Origin: Alphaproteobacteria bacterium
GTDB lineage: Bacteria; Pseudomonadota; Alphaproteobacteria; UBA6615
Assembly (NCBI GenBank): GCA_030831135.1
Contig: JAURLR010000108.1
Coordinates: forward strand, 1-6,319
Length of the DNA stretch: 6,319 nt
Direction of reading: 5' to 3'
Shown: piece by piece, positions 1 to 5,540 of the stretch
How positions within the stretch are numbered: position 1 is the first letter of the stretch
Layout of the letters: each line of letters begins with the position of its first letter
Position numbers and translations under genes: made by a program
The notes under the pieces: model-generated
Databases searched by the model: none
What the model was told of the DNA's origin: nothing
The model's input: only the letters and a program-made list of their open reading frames with translations

Positions 1-182
1 CCTCGGCACCTGTCGGGCAGAGCGTGGCAATCAGGTTTCTCATACCGTAAGTTCTGACATAGAACAGTCGGATTGGGTAAAAAAATAGGGTGTGGGTGGT
101 TCGAGACCCTATACCCCGCAGACTTAGACCCCCTCGATGGATCACTCAGGCACCTTTCCCTGACCCTTCCTGACCTCAACGC

Positions 183-215
183 AAAAGACCCCTCAGCATG
201 GTGACTGAGAGGTCT
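183..215 (-). terminator. Rho-independent terminator-like hairpin reading leftward
   Basis: Arms 186-196 and 205-215 pair over 11 positions with a single mismatch around an 8-base loop (197-204). Read on the minus strand, the GC-rich descending arm runs straight into TCTTTTGCG (four consecutive T at 186-183), the usual shape of an intrinsic terminator. On the plus strand no T-run follows, so the leftward direction is preferred. The nearest supported minus-strand gene is the tRNA about 280 bp upstream, which has its own terminator-like hairpin. What transcript this one ends is therefore unknown. Confidence 0.55.
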
Positions 216-313
216 GTATGGGTCGGTGGTGAAGGTGGCCCCTGTATGACGGGCTTCTCTGCTCAAAAAATGAGAGACGTGTGTGAGAGGGCAGACAACC
301 TATTTGGCACAAT

Positions 314-370
314 CCTGAACCTCCCCAGGCATGGGAACGGAATATTAAGAATGAGCAGTGAAGGTTCAGG
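314..370. repeat. 9-bp inverted repeat enclosing a small hairpin
   Basis: CCTGAACCT at 314-322 is exactly complementary to AGGTTCAGG at 362-370, with 39 bases between them. Inside that spacer, CCCA (324-327) can pair with TGGG (332-335) around a four-base loop, giving a nested structure. A perfect 9-bp match at this distance can occur by chance, so function is not implied. It would matter only if this stretch is transcribed, for example as RNA ending at the leftward terminator-like hairpin at 183-215. Confidence 0.4.
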
Positions 371-390
371 GGGGCAAGGGCGTCCAAAAG

Positions 391-411
391 TGTCACACAT
401 TTTGTCACACA
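391..411. repeat. Tandem pair of TGTCACACA, 12-bp period
   Basis: TGTCACACA occurs at 391-399 and again at 403-411, so the copies are 12 bp apart start to start. A related inverted TGTGTGA lies at 479-485 within the hairpin downstream of the tRNA. Short spaced copies like these can be protein-binding sites, such as iteron-like or operator half-sites, but two copies are too few to claim that. No replication initiator or regulator gene is visible nearby. Confidence 0.45.
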
Positions 412-462
412 AAATCCTGAAATAACGCCAAATGACCCAGTGTTGATAACACCAGGGCATTG

Positions 463-483
463 AAAACAAACACATTTTTGTGT
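463..483 (-). terminator. Likely terminator of the tRNA-Glu transcript
   Basis: On the minus strand, just past the tRNA 3' end, comes a run of seven T (491-485). It is followed by a 5-bp hairpin (arms 479-483 and 470-474, loop of four A) and then TTGTTTT (469-463). The stem is short and AT-rich, so the structure is weak. Its position immediately after the mature CCA end and its flanking T-runs fit a simple terminator for a single-gene tRNA unit. The T-run right after CCA could itself mark the processing or termination point. Confidence 0.45.
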
Positions 484-493
484 GAAAAAAAGT

Positions 494-569
494 TGGCGTC
501 CCCAACGGGATTCGAACCCGTGTCGCCACCTTGAAAGGGTGGTGTCCTAGGCCTCTAGACGATGGGGAC
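494..569 (-). tRNA. tRNA-Glu (anticodon UUC), CCA encoded
   Basis: The cloverleaf folds completely on the minus strand. The acceptor stem pairs 569-563 (GTCCCCA) with 504-498 (TGGGGAC), followed by discriminator G (497) and a genome-encoded CCA (496-494). The anticodon stem is CCACC/GGTGG (542-538 with 530-526), and the loop CTTTCAA (537-531) places the anticodon TTC at 535-533. The variable loop has four bases, as is usual for bacterial tRNA-Glu. The T arm is ACGGG, TTCGAAT, CCCGT (521-505). The D arm contains the CGTCTAGAGGCCTAGGAC pattern typical of tRNA-Glu. The whole gene is 76 nt including CCA. It decodes GAA and GAG, and in alphaproteobacteria Glu-tRNA is also the starting substrate for Gln-tRNA(Gln)-type chemistry and, in most of them, not for haem. 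It is transcribed divergently from the TenA-like gene. Confidence 0.97.
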
Positions 570-592
570 GTCGGGCCGTGAAAGGCGGACAC

Positions 593-621
593 GACATAGC
601 CGCCGCGCGCCATGAAATCAA
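593..621 (-). promoter_or_regulatory. Possible promoter of tRNA-Glu
   Basis: On the minus strand, TTGATT (621-616) lies exactly 17 bases upstream of TATGTC (598-593). The predicted transcription start near 586 would leave a leader of about 17 nt before the tRNA 5' end at 569. The -35 element is good (CTTGAT is common in alphaproteobacteria). The -10 matches only the first three bases of TATAAT. Spacing and position are the main support. The site lies in the gap between the tRNA and the divergent TenA-like gene. Confidence 0.4.
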
Positions 622-718
622 GGGCCGAAGACACCCGATGTCGCGCTATTTCCGCGGATGCGCCCAAAGCCGCGGGGTGATATGCGTTACCGGACCTGTT
701 TCACAACCGATCTTGATG

Positions 719-1393
719 ATGAATACCGCACCAGACAGTTTTTCCGAATCACTTCGCCACACCCATTCCACTGCCTGGGAGGCGGCCACCGGGAACCGGT
801 TCACGACCGAACTGGTCGCCGACGAGATCAACGCCAGCACTTATGCACGCTACCTCACACTCGATTATGCCTTTATCGATGCTCTGGTCGCGACCATTGG
901 CCATGCCGTCGCGGTCGCACCCGGAATGCCCCCGAAAATCCGGTTTGCCGGATTTCTGGCGATGCTGACGAGCGAGGAAAACGATTACTTCCTGCGCAGC
1001 TTCGATGCTCTTGGCCTGCTGGCGCCCCGTTTTGACAATCCGGTGTCCCACCCGGTCGTCGACCGCTTCAATGATCTGATGGCCCGCCAGCGTGCCCGGG
1101 GAACCTATCTCGACGTACTGGCCGTTCTGGTGCCGGTCGAGTGGGTCTATCTGGAATAGGCAAGCAAGGCGGTCGAAAGCGGTACACCGGCACCCGCGCG
1201 CTTTTATCTATCGGAATGGATCACGCTACATGCCGATCCGGGGTTCGCGGCTTTCGTCAACTGGATGCGTGCGGAAATGGACCGGGAAGCTGCCGGGGCC
1301 AGCGCAGGTGAACGCGCACGCGCGGAATCAGCCTTTGTGGAAGCGCTGGAGCTTGAGGCCGCGTTCTTTGCCGCTGCCTATGAGGCCGCCTGA
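719..1393 (+). pseudogene. TENA/THI-4 (thiaminase II-like) family gene broken by an in-frame amber codon
   Basis: Family members degrade or salvage thiamin pyrimidine compounds, typically hydrolysing aminopyrimidine to HMP. From the ATG at 719 (716 is an adjacent alternative; neither has a clear ribosome-binding site) the frame encodes 146 codons. It then meets TAG at 1157-1159 and continues in the same frame for 77 codons to TGA at 1391-1393. The implied full length of 224 codons matches the usual TenA size of about 220. Seen before the stop are YARYLTLDYAFID (about 43-54, with the family's conserved Asp) and a segment ending PVEWVYLE (139-146). After it come ASKAV, FYLSEWI, an F..FVNWMR..MD helix and a C-terminal LELEAAFFAAAY, whose Glu fits the family's catalytic Glu near residue 205 of the Bacillus protein. 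The break is in phase: one G-to-A change from TGG would make it. The position of the usual catalytic Cys (LLPC) reads LVPV, next to a Glu. The last 16 bp overlap the convergent recJ. No TPP riboswitch is visible upstream. Confidence 0.75.
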
Positions 1394-3186
1394 GCGGCGT
1401 CATCGATGATCAACTGCACATCATCACGCCCCTGCCAGGTGTCGGGACGTAGTTTCCCAGCCAGCTGAAGGCCAAGCCCGCTCTTGTCGAGCAGCGCATC
1501 GCCCAGCGGCTCTCCGGCCGCGCGGAACGCAATGGCCTTGAGACGGCCGCCGCTGCTGTCGGACAGGAAACAGCGGACATGACCGGCCCCCACCACATCG
1601 GCCTTGGCCACACGAACCGATGTCAGGGCAAAGCGCGGCTCTGAATTGCCCTGCCCGAAGGGCGCGAGTTTCTCCAGCGCAGCAACGAATTCCGGTTTCA
1701 CCCCCGACAGCGCCATCGCGCCATCAATCCGCAAGGTCGGAACCACGGCATTGCTGGCCACGTCATGGGCGACACGTTCATTCATGAAGCTGCGTAGAGC
1801 ATCCAGCTTGCCACGTTCCACGGTCAGGCCGGCGGCCATCTTGTGCCCGCCACCATTGACCAGTAACCCCGCCTGCCGGGCGGCAATCACGGCCCTGCCC
1901 AGATCGACCCCTTCCACAGAGCGGCCCGAGCCTTTTCCGGTATCGCCGTCAAATCCGATGACAAATGCCGGGCGGTTGAAACGTTCCTTGAGACGCCCCG
2001 CCACGATGCCGATCACGCCGGGGTGCCAGCCCTCGCCTGCGACCACGATCAACGCATCGGGTAGCCCGGAGGCCTCGGCCTGCGCCATGGCTTCCTCAAG
2101 CACATGGGCCTCGATCTCGCGCCGCTCGGTGTTCCAGCCATCAAGGCGCTGTGCAATCGCCACGGCCTCGGCACTGTCCTGGGTCATCAGAAGCTGTGCG
2201 CCCAGCGGGGCTTCGCCCACACGGCCGCCTGCGTTCACTCGCGGTCCGAGCAGAAATCCGGCATGATATTCGGAAAGCTTGGAATTCACCCGCGCCACAT
2301 CGGCCAGCGCGACCAGTCCCGGATTGCGGCGGCGGCCCATCACCTTGAGCCCCTGACTGACAAAAGCCCGATTGAGCCCCACCAGCGGCACCACGTCGCA
2401 AACGGTCCCCAGCGCCACGAGGTCGAGCAAGGCCATCAAGTCGGGCTCGGAGCGGCCCTGCTTGGCGTACCAGCCGCTGTCACGCAGGACACGGTTGGTC
2501 GCAATCGCGAAGAGAAACGACACCCCGACCGCCGCAAGCGCGCCCTGCCCGCTTGTGTCATCCAGCCGGTTCGGATTGACCACGGCAATCGCGCGCGGCA
2601 ATGCCGGTTCGGCGACATGATGATCGACGACGAGAAGATCGAGGCCGGCTTCAGCCGCCGCCTCAAGCGCTTCAAACGCGGTGGTGCCACAATCAACCGT
2701 GATGACAAGGCTGATGCCCTCTGCCCGCAAGCGCAGCATCGCCGGCGTGGTGGGGCCATAGCCCTCGATGATGCGGTCCGGGATATAGACCCGGGCCGGC
2801 ACGCCCGCTGCCGCCAGGAAACGCGCGAGCAAAGCCGATGAGGTTGCGCCATCCACATCGTAGTCACCGAAAATCGCTATCGGCTCACCATCGCGGATCG
2901 CGGTCGCCAGTCGTTCGGCAGCCACGTCCATTCCGGCAAGACTGGCCGGATCGGGCAGCGCGTCACGAAGTGTGGGCTCGAGAAACTGTTCGGCGGAATC
3001 CAGATCGATCCCGCGTGCGGCCATGACGCGGCCCACGATCTCGGGAACACCCAGACGTTGTGAGAGCGCGAGCCCGGCACGTTCATCCGATCCACGCAGA
3101 ACCCAGCGGCGGCCCGTGACCGAACGATCCACGAGAATATCCTGGCTGGAAACTCTCGGATTGTTCGATTGCACGGTGCCGTTCAT
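1378..3186 (-). CDS. recJ: Single-stranded-DNA-specific exonuclease RecJ
   Basis: RecJ degrades single-stranded DNA 5' to 3' in RecF-pathway recombination, mismatch repair and base-excision repair, using Mn2+ or Mg2+ in the cytoplasm. Numbered from the ATG at 3186 (602 aa), the DHH phosphoesterase motifs appear in order: DYDVDG (108-113), VDCGT (164-168), VDHH (187-190) and LGTVCDVVPL (259-268). PRVNAGGRVG (315-324) follows. The DHHA1 domain shows GWHPGVIGIVAGR (386-398), SGRS (420-423) and NGGGHKMAAG (444-453). The C-terminal OB-fold begins around 483 and contains LAPFGQGNSEPRF (507-519). All metal-binding residues look intact and the length is typical. I chose this ATG over a TTG at 3222 because the TTG lies inside glpX, lacks a Shine-Dalgarno and only adds a non-conserved 12-residue tail. 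The ATG starts 7 bp after the glpX stop, so translational coupling is likely. The stop (1380-1378) lies within the 3' end of the TenA-like gene. Confidence 0.96.
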   Translation of the reverse strand: MNGTVQSNNPRVSSQDILVDRSVTGRRWVLRGSDERAGLALSQRLGVPEIVGRVMAARGIDLDSAEQFLEPTLRDALPDPASLAGMDVAAERLATAIRDGEPIAIFGDYDVDGATSSALLARFLAAAGVPARVYIPDRIIEGYGPTTPAMLRLRAEGISLVITVDCGTTAFEALEAAAEAGLDLLVVDHHVAEPALPRAIAVVNPNRLDDTSGQGALAAVGVSFLFAIATNRVLRDSGWYAKQGRSEPDLMALLDLVALGTVCDVVPLVGLNRAFVSQGLKVMGRRRNPGLVALADVARVNSKLSEYHAGFLLGPRVNAGGRVGEAPLGAQLLMTQDSAEAVAIAQRLDGWNTERREIEAHVLEEAMAQAEASGLPDALIVVAGEGWHPGVIGIVAGRLKERFNRPAFVIGFDGDTGKGSGRSVEGVDLGRAVIAARQAGLLVNGGGHKMAAGLTVERGKLDALRSFMNERVAHDVASNAVVPTLRIDGAMALSGVKPEFVAALEKLAPFGQGNSEPRFALTSVRVAKADVVGAGHVRCFLSDSSGGRLKAIAFRAAGEPLGDALLDKSGLGLQLAGKLRPDTWQGRDDVQLIIDDAAQAAS

Positions 3187-3193
3187 CTTCGGG

Positions 3194-4177
3194 TCAGTCG
3201 TCGAATCCCGGCTTACGATCAAAATTGTGCTTGGTGATCACTTCACGAACGGTTCCCGTGATGGAGCGCATGACGATGGAATGGGTTTCGGCCATCCCCG
3301 GACTGCGCCGCACACCCTTGAGCATTGCCCCATCGGTGACACCGGTGGCTGCGAAAATCACATCACCCGACGCCAGATCATCCAGAGCATAGATCCGGTC
3401 GAGGTCTTCAATACCCAGCTTGCGGGCCCGACCGATTTCATCATCATTGCGGAACAGCAATTTGCCCTGCATCTGACCGCCGATACTCTGCAGTGCCGCA
3501 GCCGCCAGAACGCCCTCCGGCGCACCACCACTGCCCAGATACATATCGATGCCGCTGTTGGGATCGGAGGTTGCCATGACGCCGAAGATATCGCCGTCGG
3601 CAATCAGGAAAATACGCGCACCGGCAGCACGAACTGCCGCGATGAGGTCTTCGTGGCGCGGACGGTCGAGGATGCACACGGTCAATGCCGAGACATCCAC
3701 GCCTTTTTCCTTTGCCAGCCGCTTGAGGTTTTCAGCCGGCGGTGCCGAAATATCGATCAGTCCTTTGCTGAACCCGCCACCAATCGCGATCTTTTCCATG
3801 TAAACATCAGGTGCGTTCAGGAAGTCGCCATCGGGCGCCAGCGCGAGAACGGCCATCGCATTGGCATTTGCCTTTGCGGTCAGTGTCGTGCCTTCGAGGG
3901 GATCAAGCGCGATGTCGATCTTCGGGCCACCGGCTCCGACCTTTTCGCCGATATAAAGCATCGGCGCTTCGTCGCGTTCGCCCTCGCCGATCACAACTGT
4001 GCCGTCGATGTTCAAACCATTGAGTGCTGTCCGCATGGCATCTACCGCCGCAGCATCAGCTTCCTTTTCAACACCGCGTCCGACCCACTTGGCCGCTGCA
4101 ATAGCGCCGGCCTCCGTAACCCGGACCGCCTCGATGGCCATATTGCGGTCCATCACCGCCTCACCATGGCTGGTCAT
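3194..4177 (-). CDS. glpX: Class II fructose-1,6-bisphosphatase GlpX
   Basis: GlpX hydrolyses fructose 1,6-bisphosphate to fructose 6-phosphate, the committed step of gluconeogenesis. Some family members also act on sedoheptulose 1,7-bisphosphate. The 327-residue product has the usual length. Visible hallmarks are the N-terminal AIEAVRVTEAGAIAAAKWVG (14-33), the metal site in KEADAAAVDAM (38-48, Asp41), IGEGERDEAPMLYIGE (63-78), the lithium-sensitive phosphatase motif DPLEGTT (92-98), DGDIFG (194-199), and GGAPEGVLAAAAL (217-229), whose Glu221 is the expected metal ligand. GVTDGAMLKGVR (279-290) matches the conserved C-terminal region. The start at 4177 is supported by AAGGGGAA (4188-4181) a few bases upstream. 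The gene follows hom after 53 bp and precedes recJ by 7 bp. The gap to hom holds the short palindrome GTGTCCTGACAC (4206-4217) but no T-run, so it is unlikely to terminate transcription. Nothing in the gene looks damaged. Confidence 0.97.
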   Translation of the reverse strand: MTSHGEAVMDRNMAIEAVRVTEAGAIAAAKWVGRGVEKEADAAAVDAMRTALNGLNIDGTVVIGEGERDEAPMLYIGEKVGAGGPKIDIALDPLEGTTLTAKANANAMAVLALAPDGDFLNAPDVYMEKIAIGGGFSKGLIDISAPPAENLKRLAKEKGVDVSALTVCILDRPRHEDLIAAVRAAGARIFLIADGDIFGVMATSDPNSGIDMYLGSGGAPEGVLAAAALQSIGGQMQGKLLFRNDDEIGRARKLGIEDLDRIYALDDLASGDVIFAATGVTDGAMLKGVRRSPGMAETHSIVMRSITGTVREVITKHNFDRKPGFDD

Positions 4178-4230
4178 GCGTTCCCCTTTTCAAAATTTCA
4201 ACGTGGTGTCCTGACACTTGAGAGTCGGGA

Positions 4231-5526
4231 TTACACCAAGGATTCGATTCGTATCATTGTCGGCGCTTCAACCACGGAATCCAATGCCTCAATGCGCTCC
4301 AGCGTGCGCCGCATGGCTGCCTCTTCACAGACATGGGTGTTGAGCACCACCGGAACCGCCTCGGTCTGGGACCGGGCGCGCTGCAACATGGATTCGATAG
4401 AGACCGATTCATCCCGGAATGCCGCCGAAATATCCGCAATCACACCCGGCTGATCGTCCACCATCAAGCGTACGTAATAGGCCCCGCGATGCCGTTCGAT
4501 CGGCGATGCAGGCATCGCTTTCAGGGTGTTCGCCGGAACCCCGAAAGTCGCTACAGCAGAACCGCGCGCAATATCGATGATATCGGCAACGACCGCCGAT
4601 GCTGTCGGGCCTGCCCCGGCGCCGCGGCCCTGGTACATGGTGTCATCGACAAAATCACCACAGGCCACGACCGCGTTGTAGGCGCTCTCGACATGGGCAA
4701 TCGGTGCGCTTTTGGCGACCATGCAGGGGTAGACCCGCTGCTCAAGCCCGTGTTCGGTCATCCGCGCGCTGCCCAGCAGCTTGATCCGGTAACCGAACTC
4801 CTCGGCATAGTCGATGTCCTGCAACGAGACGTGCCGGATGCCTTCAGTATAGACATCATCAAAGCTGACCTTCGTCCCGAAGGCGAGGCTCGCCAACAGT
4901 GCCAGCTTGTGCGCAGCGTCGATGCCATCCACATCCATACTGGGTTCGGCTTCGGCGTAACCCAGTTTCTGGGCATCATCGAGAACCGTTTCGAAGGTCA
5001 GACGCTTCTCGCGCATCTCTGTCAGGATGTAGTTGCAGGTGCCGTTCAGAATTCCATAAACATGGGAGATTCCATTCCCCGCCAGCCCTTCACGCAAAGC
5101 CTTGACGATGGGAATGCCCCCGGCAATTGCAGCTTCGTAATTCAGGGACACCCCGGCTGCTTCCGCTGCTGCGGCAAGCGCGTTGCCGTGTATCGCAAGC
5201 AAGGCCTTATTGGCCGTCACAACATGCCGTCCGGCGCCAATCGCAGCTTCACAAACCGCCTTTGCCGGGCCGTCCTCGCCACCGATAAGCTCCACCACGA
5301 CATCCACATCGGCTTCGCGCGCCATCGCAACGGGATCATCGAACCAGGCAAACCCCTCGAGCGAGACACCGCGGTCCTTCGTGCGATTGCGCGCCGAAAC
5401 AGCGACAACTTCAATCGCGCGACCACTGCGCTGCGCGATCAGCGTGCCGTGGGTTTGCAGGACATCAATCGTTCCTGCGCCAACCGTACCCAGACCTGCG
5501 ATCGCAACCCGAAGTGCATCTGCCAT
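4231..5526 (-). CDS. hom: Homoserine dehydrogenase with C-terminal ACT domain
   Basis: The enzyme reduces aspartate 4-semialdehyde to homoserine with NAD(P)H, the branch point to threonine, methionine and isoleucine. From the ATG at 5526 the protein has 431 aa, standard for the monofunctional form (no aspartokinase domain). The Rossmann fold opens with VAIAGLGTVGAG (7-18). ELIGG (79-83) and TANKALL (105-110) line the nucleotide and substrate site. The family signature includes AIAGGIPIVKALREGLAGN (133-151) and GILNGTCNYILT (158-169). AEPSMDVDGIDAAHKLALL (193-211) carries the catalytic Asp203 and Lys207. GRGAGAGPTASAVV lies at about 300-313. Residues from about 350 form an ACT domain (YYVRLMVDDQPGVIADIS), the usual seat of feedback control, often by threonine. 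I reject a TTG start at 5532: only two bases separate it from AGGAAG, whereas the ATG sits 8 bases away. The gene follows alaC by 12 bp. Confidence 0.97.
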   Translation of the reverse strand: MADALRVAIAGLGTVGAGTIDVLQTHGTLIAQRSGRAIEVVAVSARNRTKDRGVSLEGFAWFDDPVAMAREADVDVVVELIGGEDGPAKAVCEAAIGAGRHVVTANKALLAIHGNALAAAAEAAGVSLNYEAAIAGGIPIVKALREGLAGNGISHVYGILNGTCNYILTEMREKRLTFETVLDDAQKLGYAEAEPSMDVDGIDAAHKLALLASLAFGTKVSFDDVYTEGIRHVSLQDIDYAEEFGYRIKLLGSARMTEHGLEQRVYPCMVAKSAPIAHVESAYNAVVACGDFVDDTMYQGRGAGAGPTASAVVADIIDIARGSAVATFGVPANTLKAMPASPIERHRGAYYVRLMVDDQPGVIADISAAFRDESVSIESMLQRARSQTEAVPVVLNTHVCEEAAMRRTLERIEALDSVVEAPTMIRIESLV

Positions 5527-5534
5527 ATTCAATA

Positions 5535-5540
5535 CTTCCT
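5535..5540 (-). promoter_or_regulatory. Ribosome-binding site of hom, overlapping the alaC stop
   Basis: AGGAAG on the minus strand (5540-5535) stands 8 bases before the hom ATG at 5526 and shares bases with the alaC stop codon (TAG, 5541-5539). The spacing fixes the hom start at this ATG rather than the TTG two codons earlier. The overlap suggests that ribosomes finishing alaC help expose or reload at hom. Confidence 0.75.

Larger units (their letters stand above)
1..462. other. Intergenic stretch with no supported gene
   Basis: No convincing coding region is visible. All plus-strand frames are broken by frequent stops: the frame ending at 461-463, for example, also has stops at 86, 125, 161, 206, 230, 284 and 359. 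The first 88 bases could hold the tail of a gene lying to the left, because two plus frames run in from the edge and end at 48-50 (TAA) and 86-88 (TAG). A minus-strand start at 43-41 also opens toward the edge. None is long enough to judge. A 75-codon plus frame at 198-425 and a 71-codon minus frame at 193-408 overlap each other, lack ribosome-binding sites and have unremarkable composition, so I do not call them. The stretch does contain a hairpin, a tandem repeat and an inverted repeat, listed separately. Composition becomes AT-rich toward 420-490, next to the tRNA. Confidence 0.6.

Noticed and set aside
98..111. GGTTCGAGACCCTA resembling a tRNA T arm, possibly an attachment-site copy or a truncated tRNA
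   Set aside because: The flanking bases do not form a 5-bp T stem or an acceptor stem. Only seven bases match the tRNA-Glu T loop, and they lie in the opposite orientation to that tRNA, so they do not form an att pair with it.
198..425. 75-codon plus-strand frame, which could be a small protein
   Set aside because: It has no ribosome-binding site, its start lies in the loop of the 186-215 hairpin, it overlaps another open frame on the other strand, and its sequence resembles no family I know.
362..463. Plus-strand frame reading SVTHFVTQNPEITPNDPVLITPGH, which looked like a protein tail
   Set aside because: It is only about 33 codons long, is closed upstream by a stop at 359-361, has no start codon in a good context, and its VTHFVT part simply reflects the tandem TGTCACACA repeat.
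578..718. N-terminal extension of the TenA-like gene to the ATG at 578, the ATG at 638 or the GTG at 677
   Set aside because: Residues before the ATG at 716/719 do not resemble the TenA N-terminus, and the extension would run through the putative tRNA-Glu promoter. The start at 719 gives the normal family length.
570..718. TPP (THI-box) riboswitch upstream of the TenA-like gene
   Set aside because: The conserved CTGAGA and the downstream ACCTGATC-type element are absent from this stretch.
1385..1398. GCCGC-CTGA-GCGGC hairpin as a bidirectional terminator between recJ and the TenA-like gene
   Set aside because: The stem is only 5 bp, no T-run follows on either strand, and the bases are constrained by coding on both strands.
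1604..2841. Long plus-strand open frames (220 and 245 codons) opposite recJ
   Set aside because: They lie antisense to an intact RecJ with all motifs. Their compositions, rich in Arg, Ala, Pro and Ser, are typical shadows of a GC-rich gene.
5530..5532. TTG as the start codon of hom
   Set aside because: Only two bases separate it from AGGAAG. The ATG at 5526 has proper spacing and begins right before the conserved Rossmann fold.
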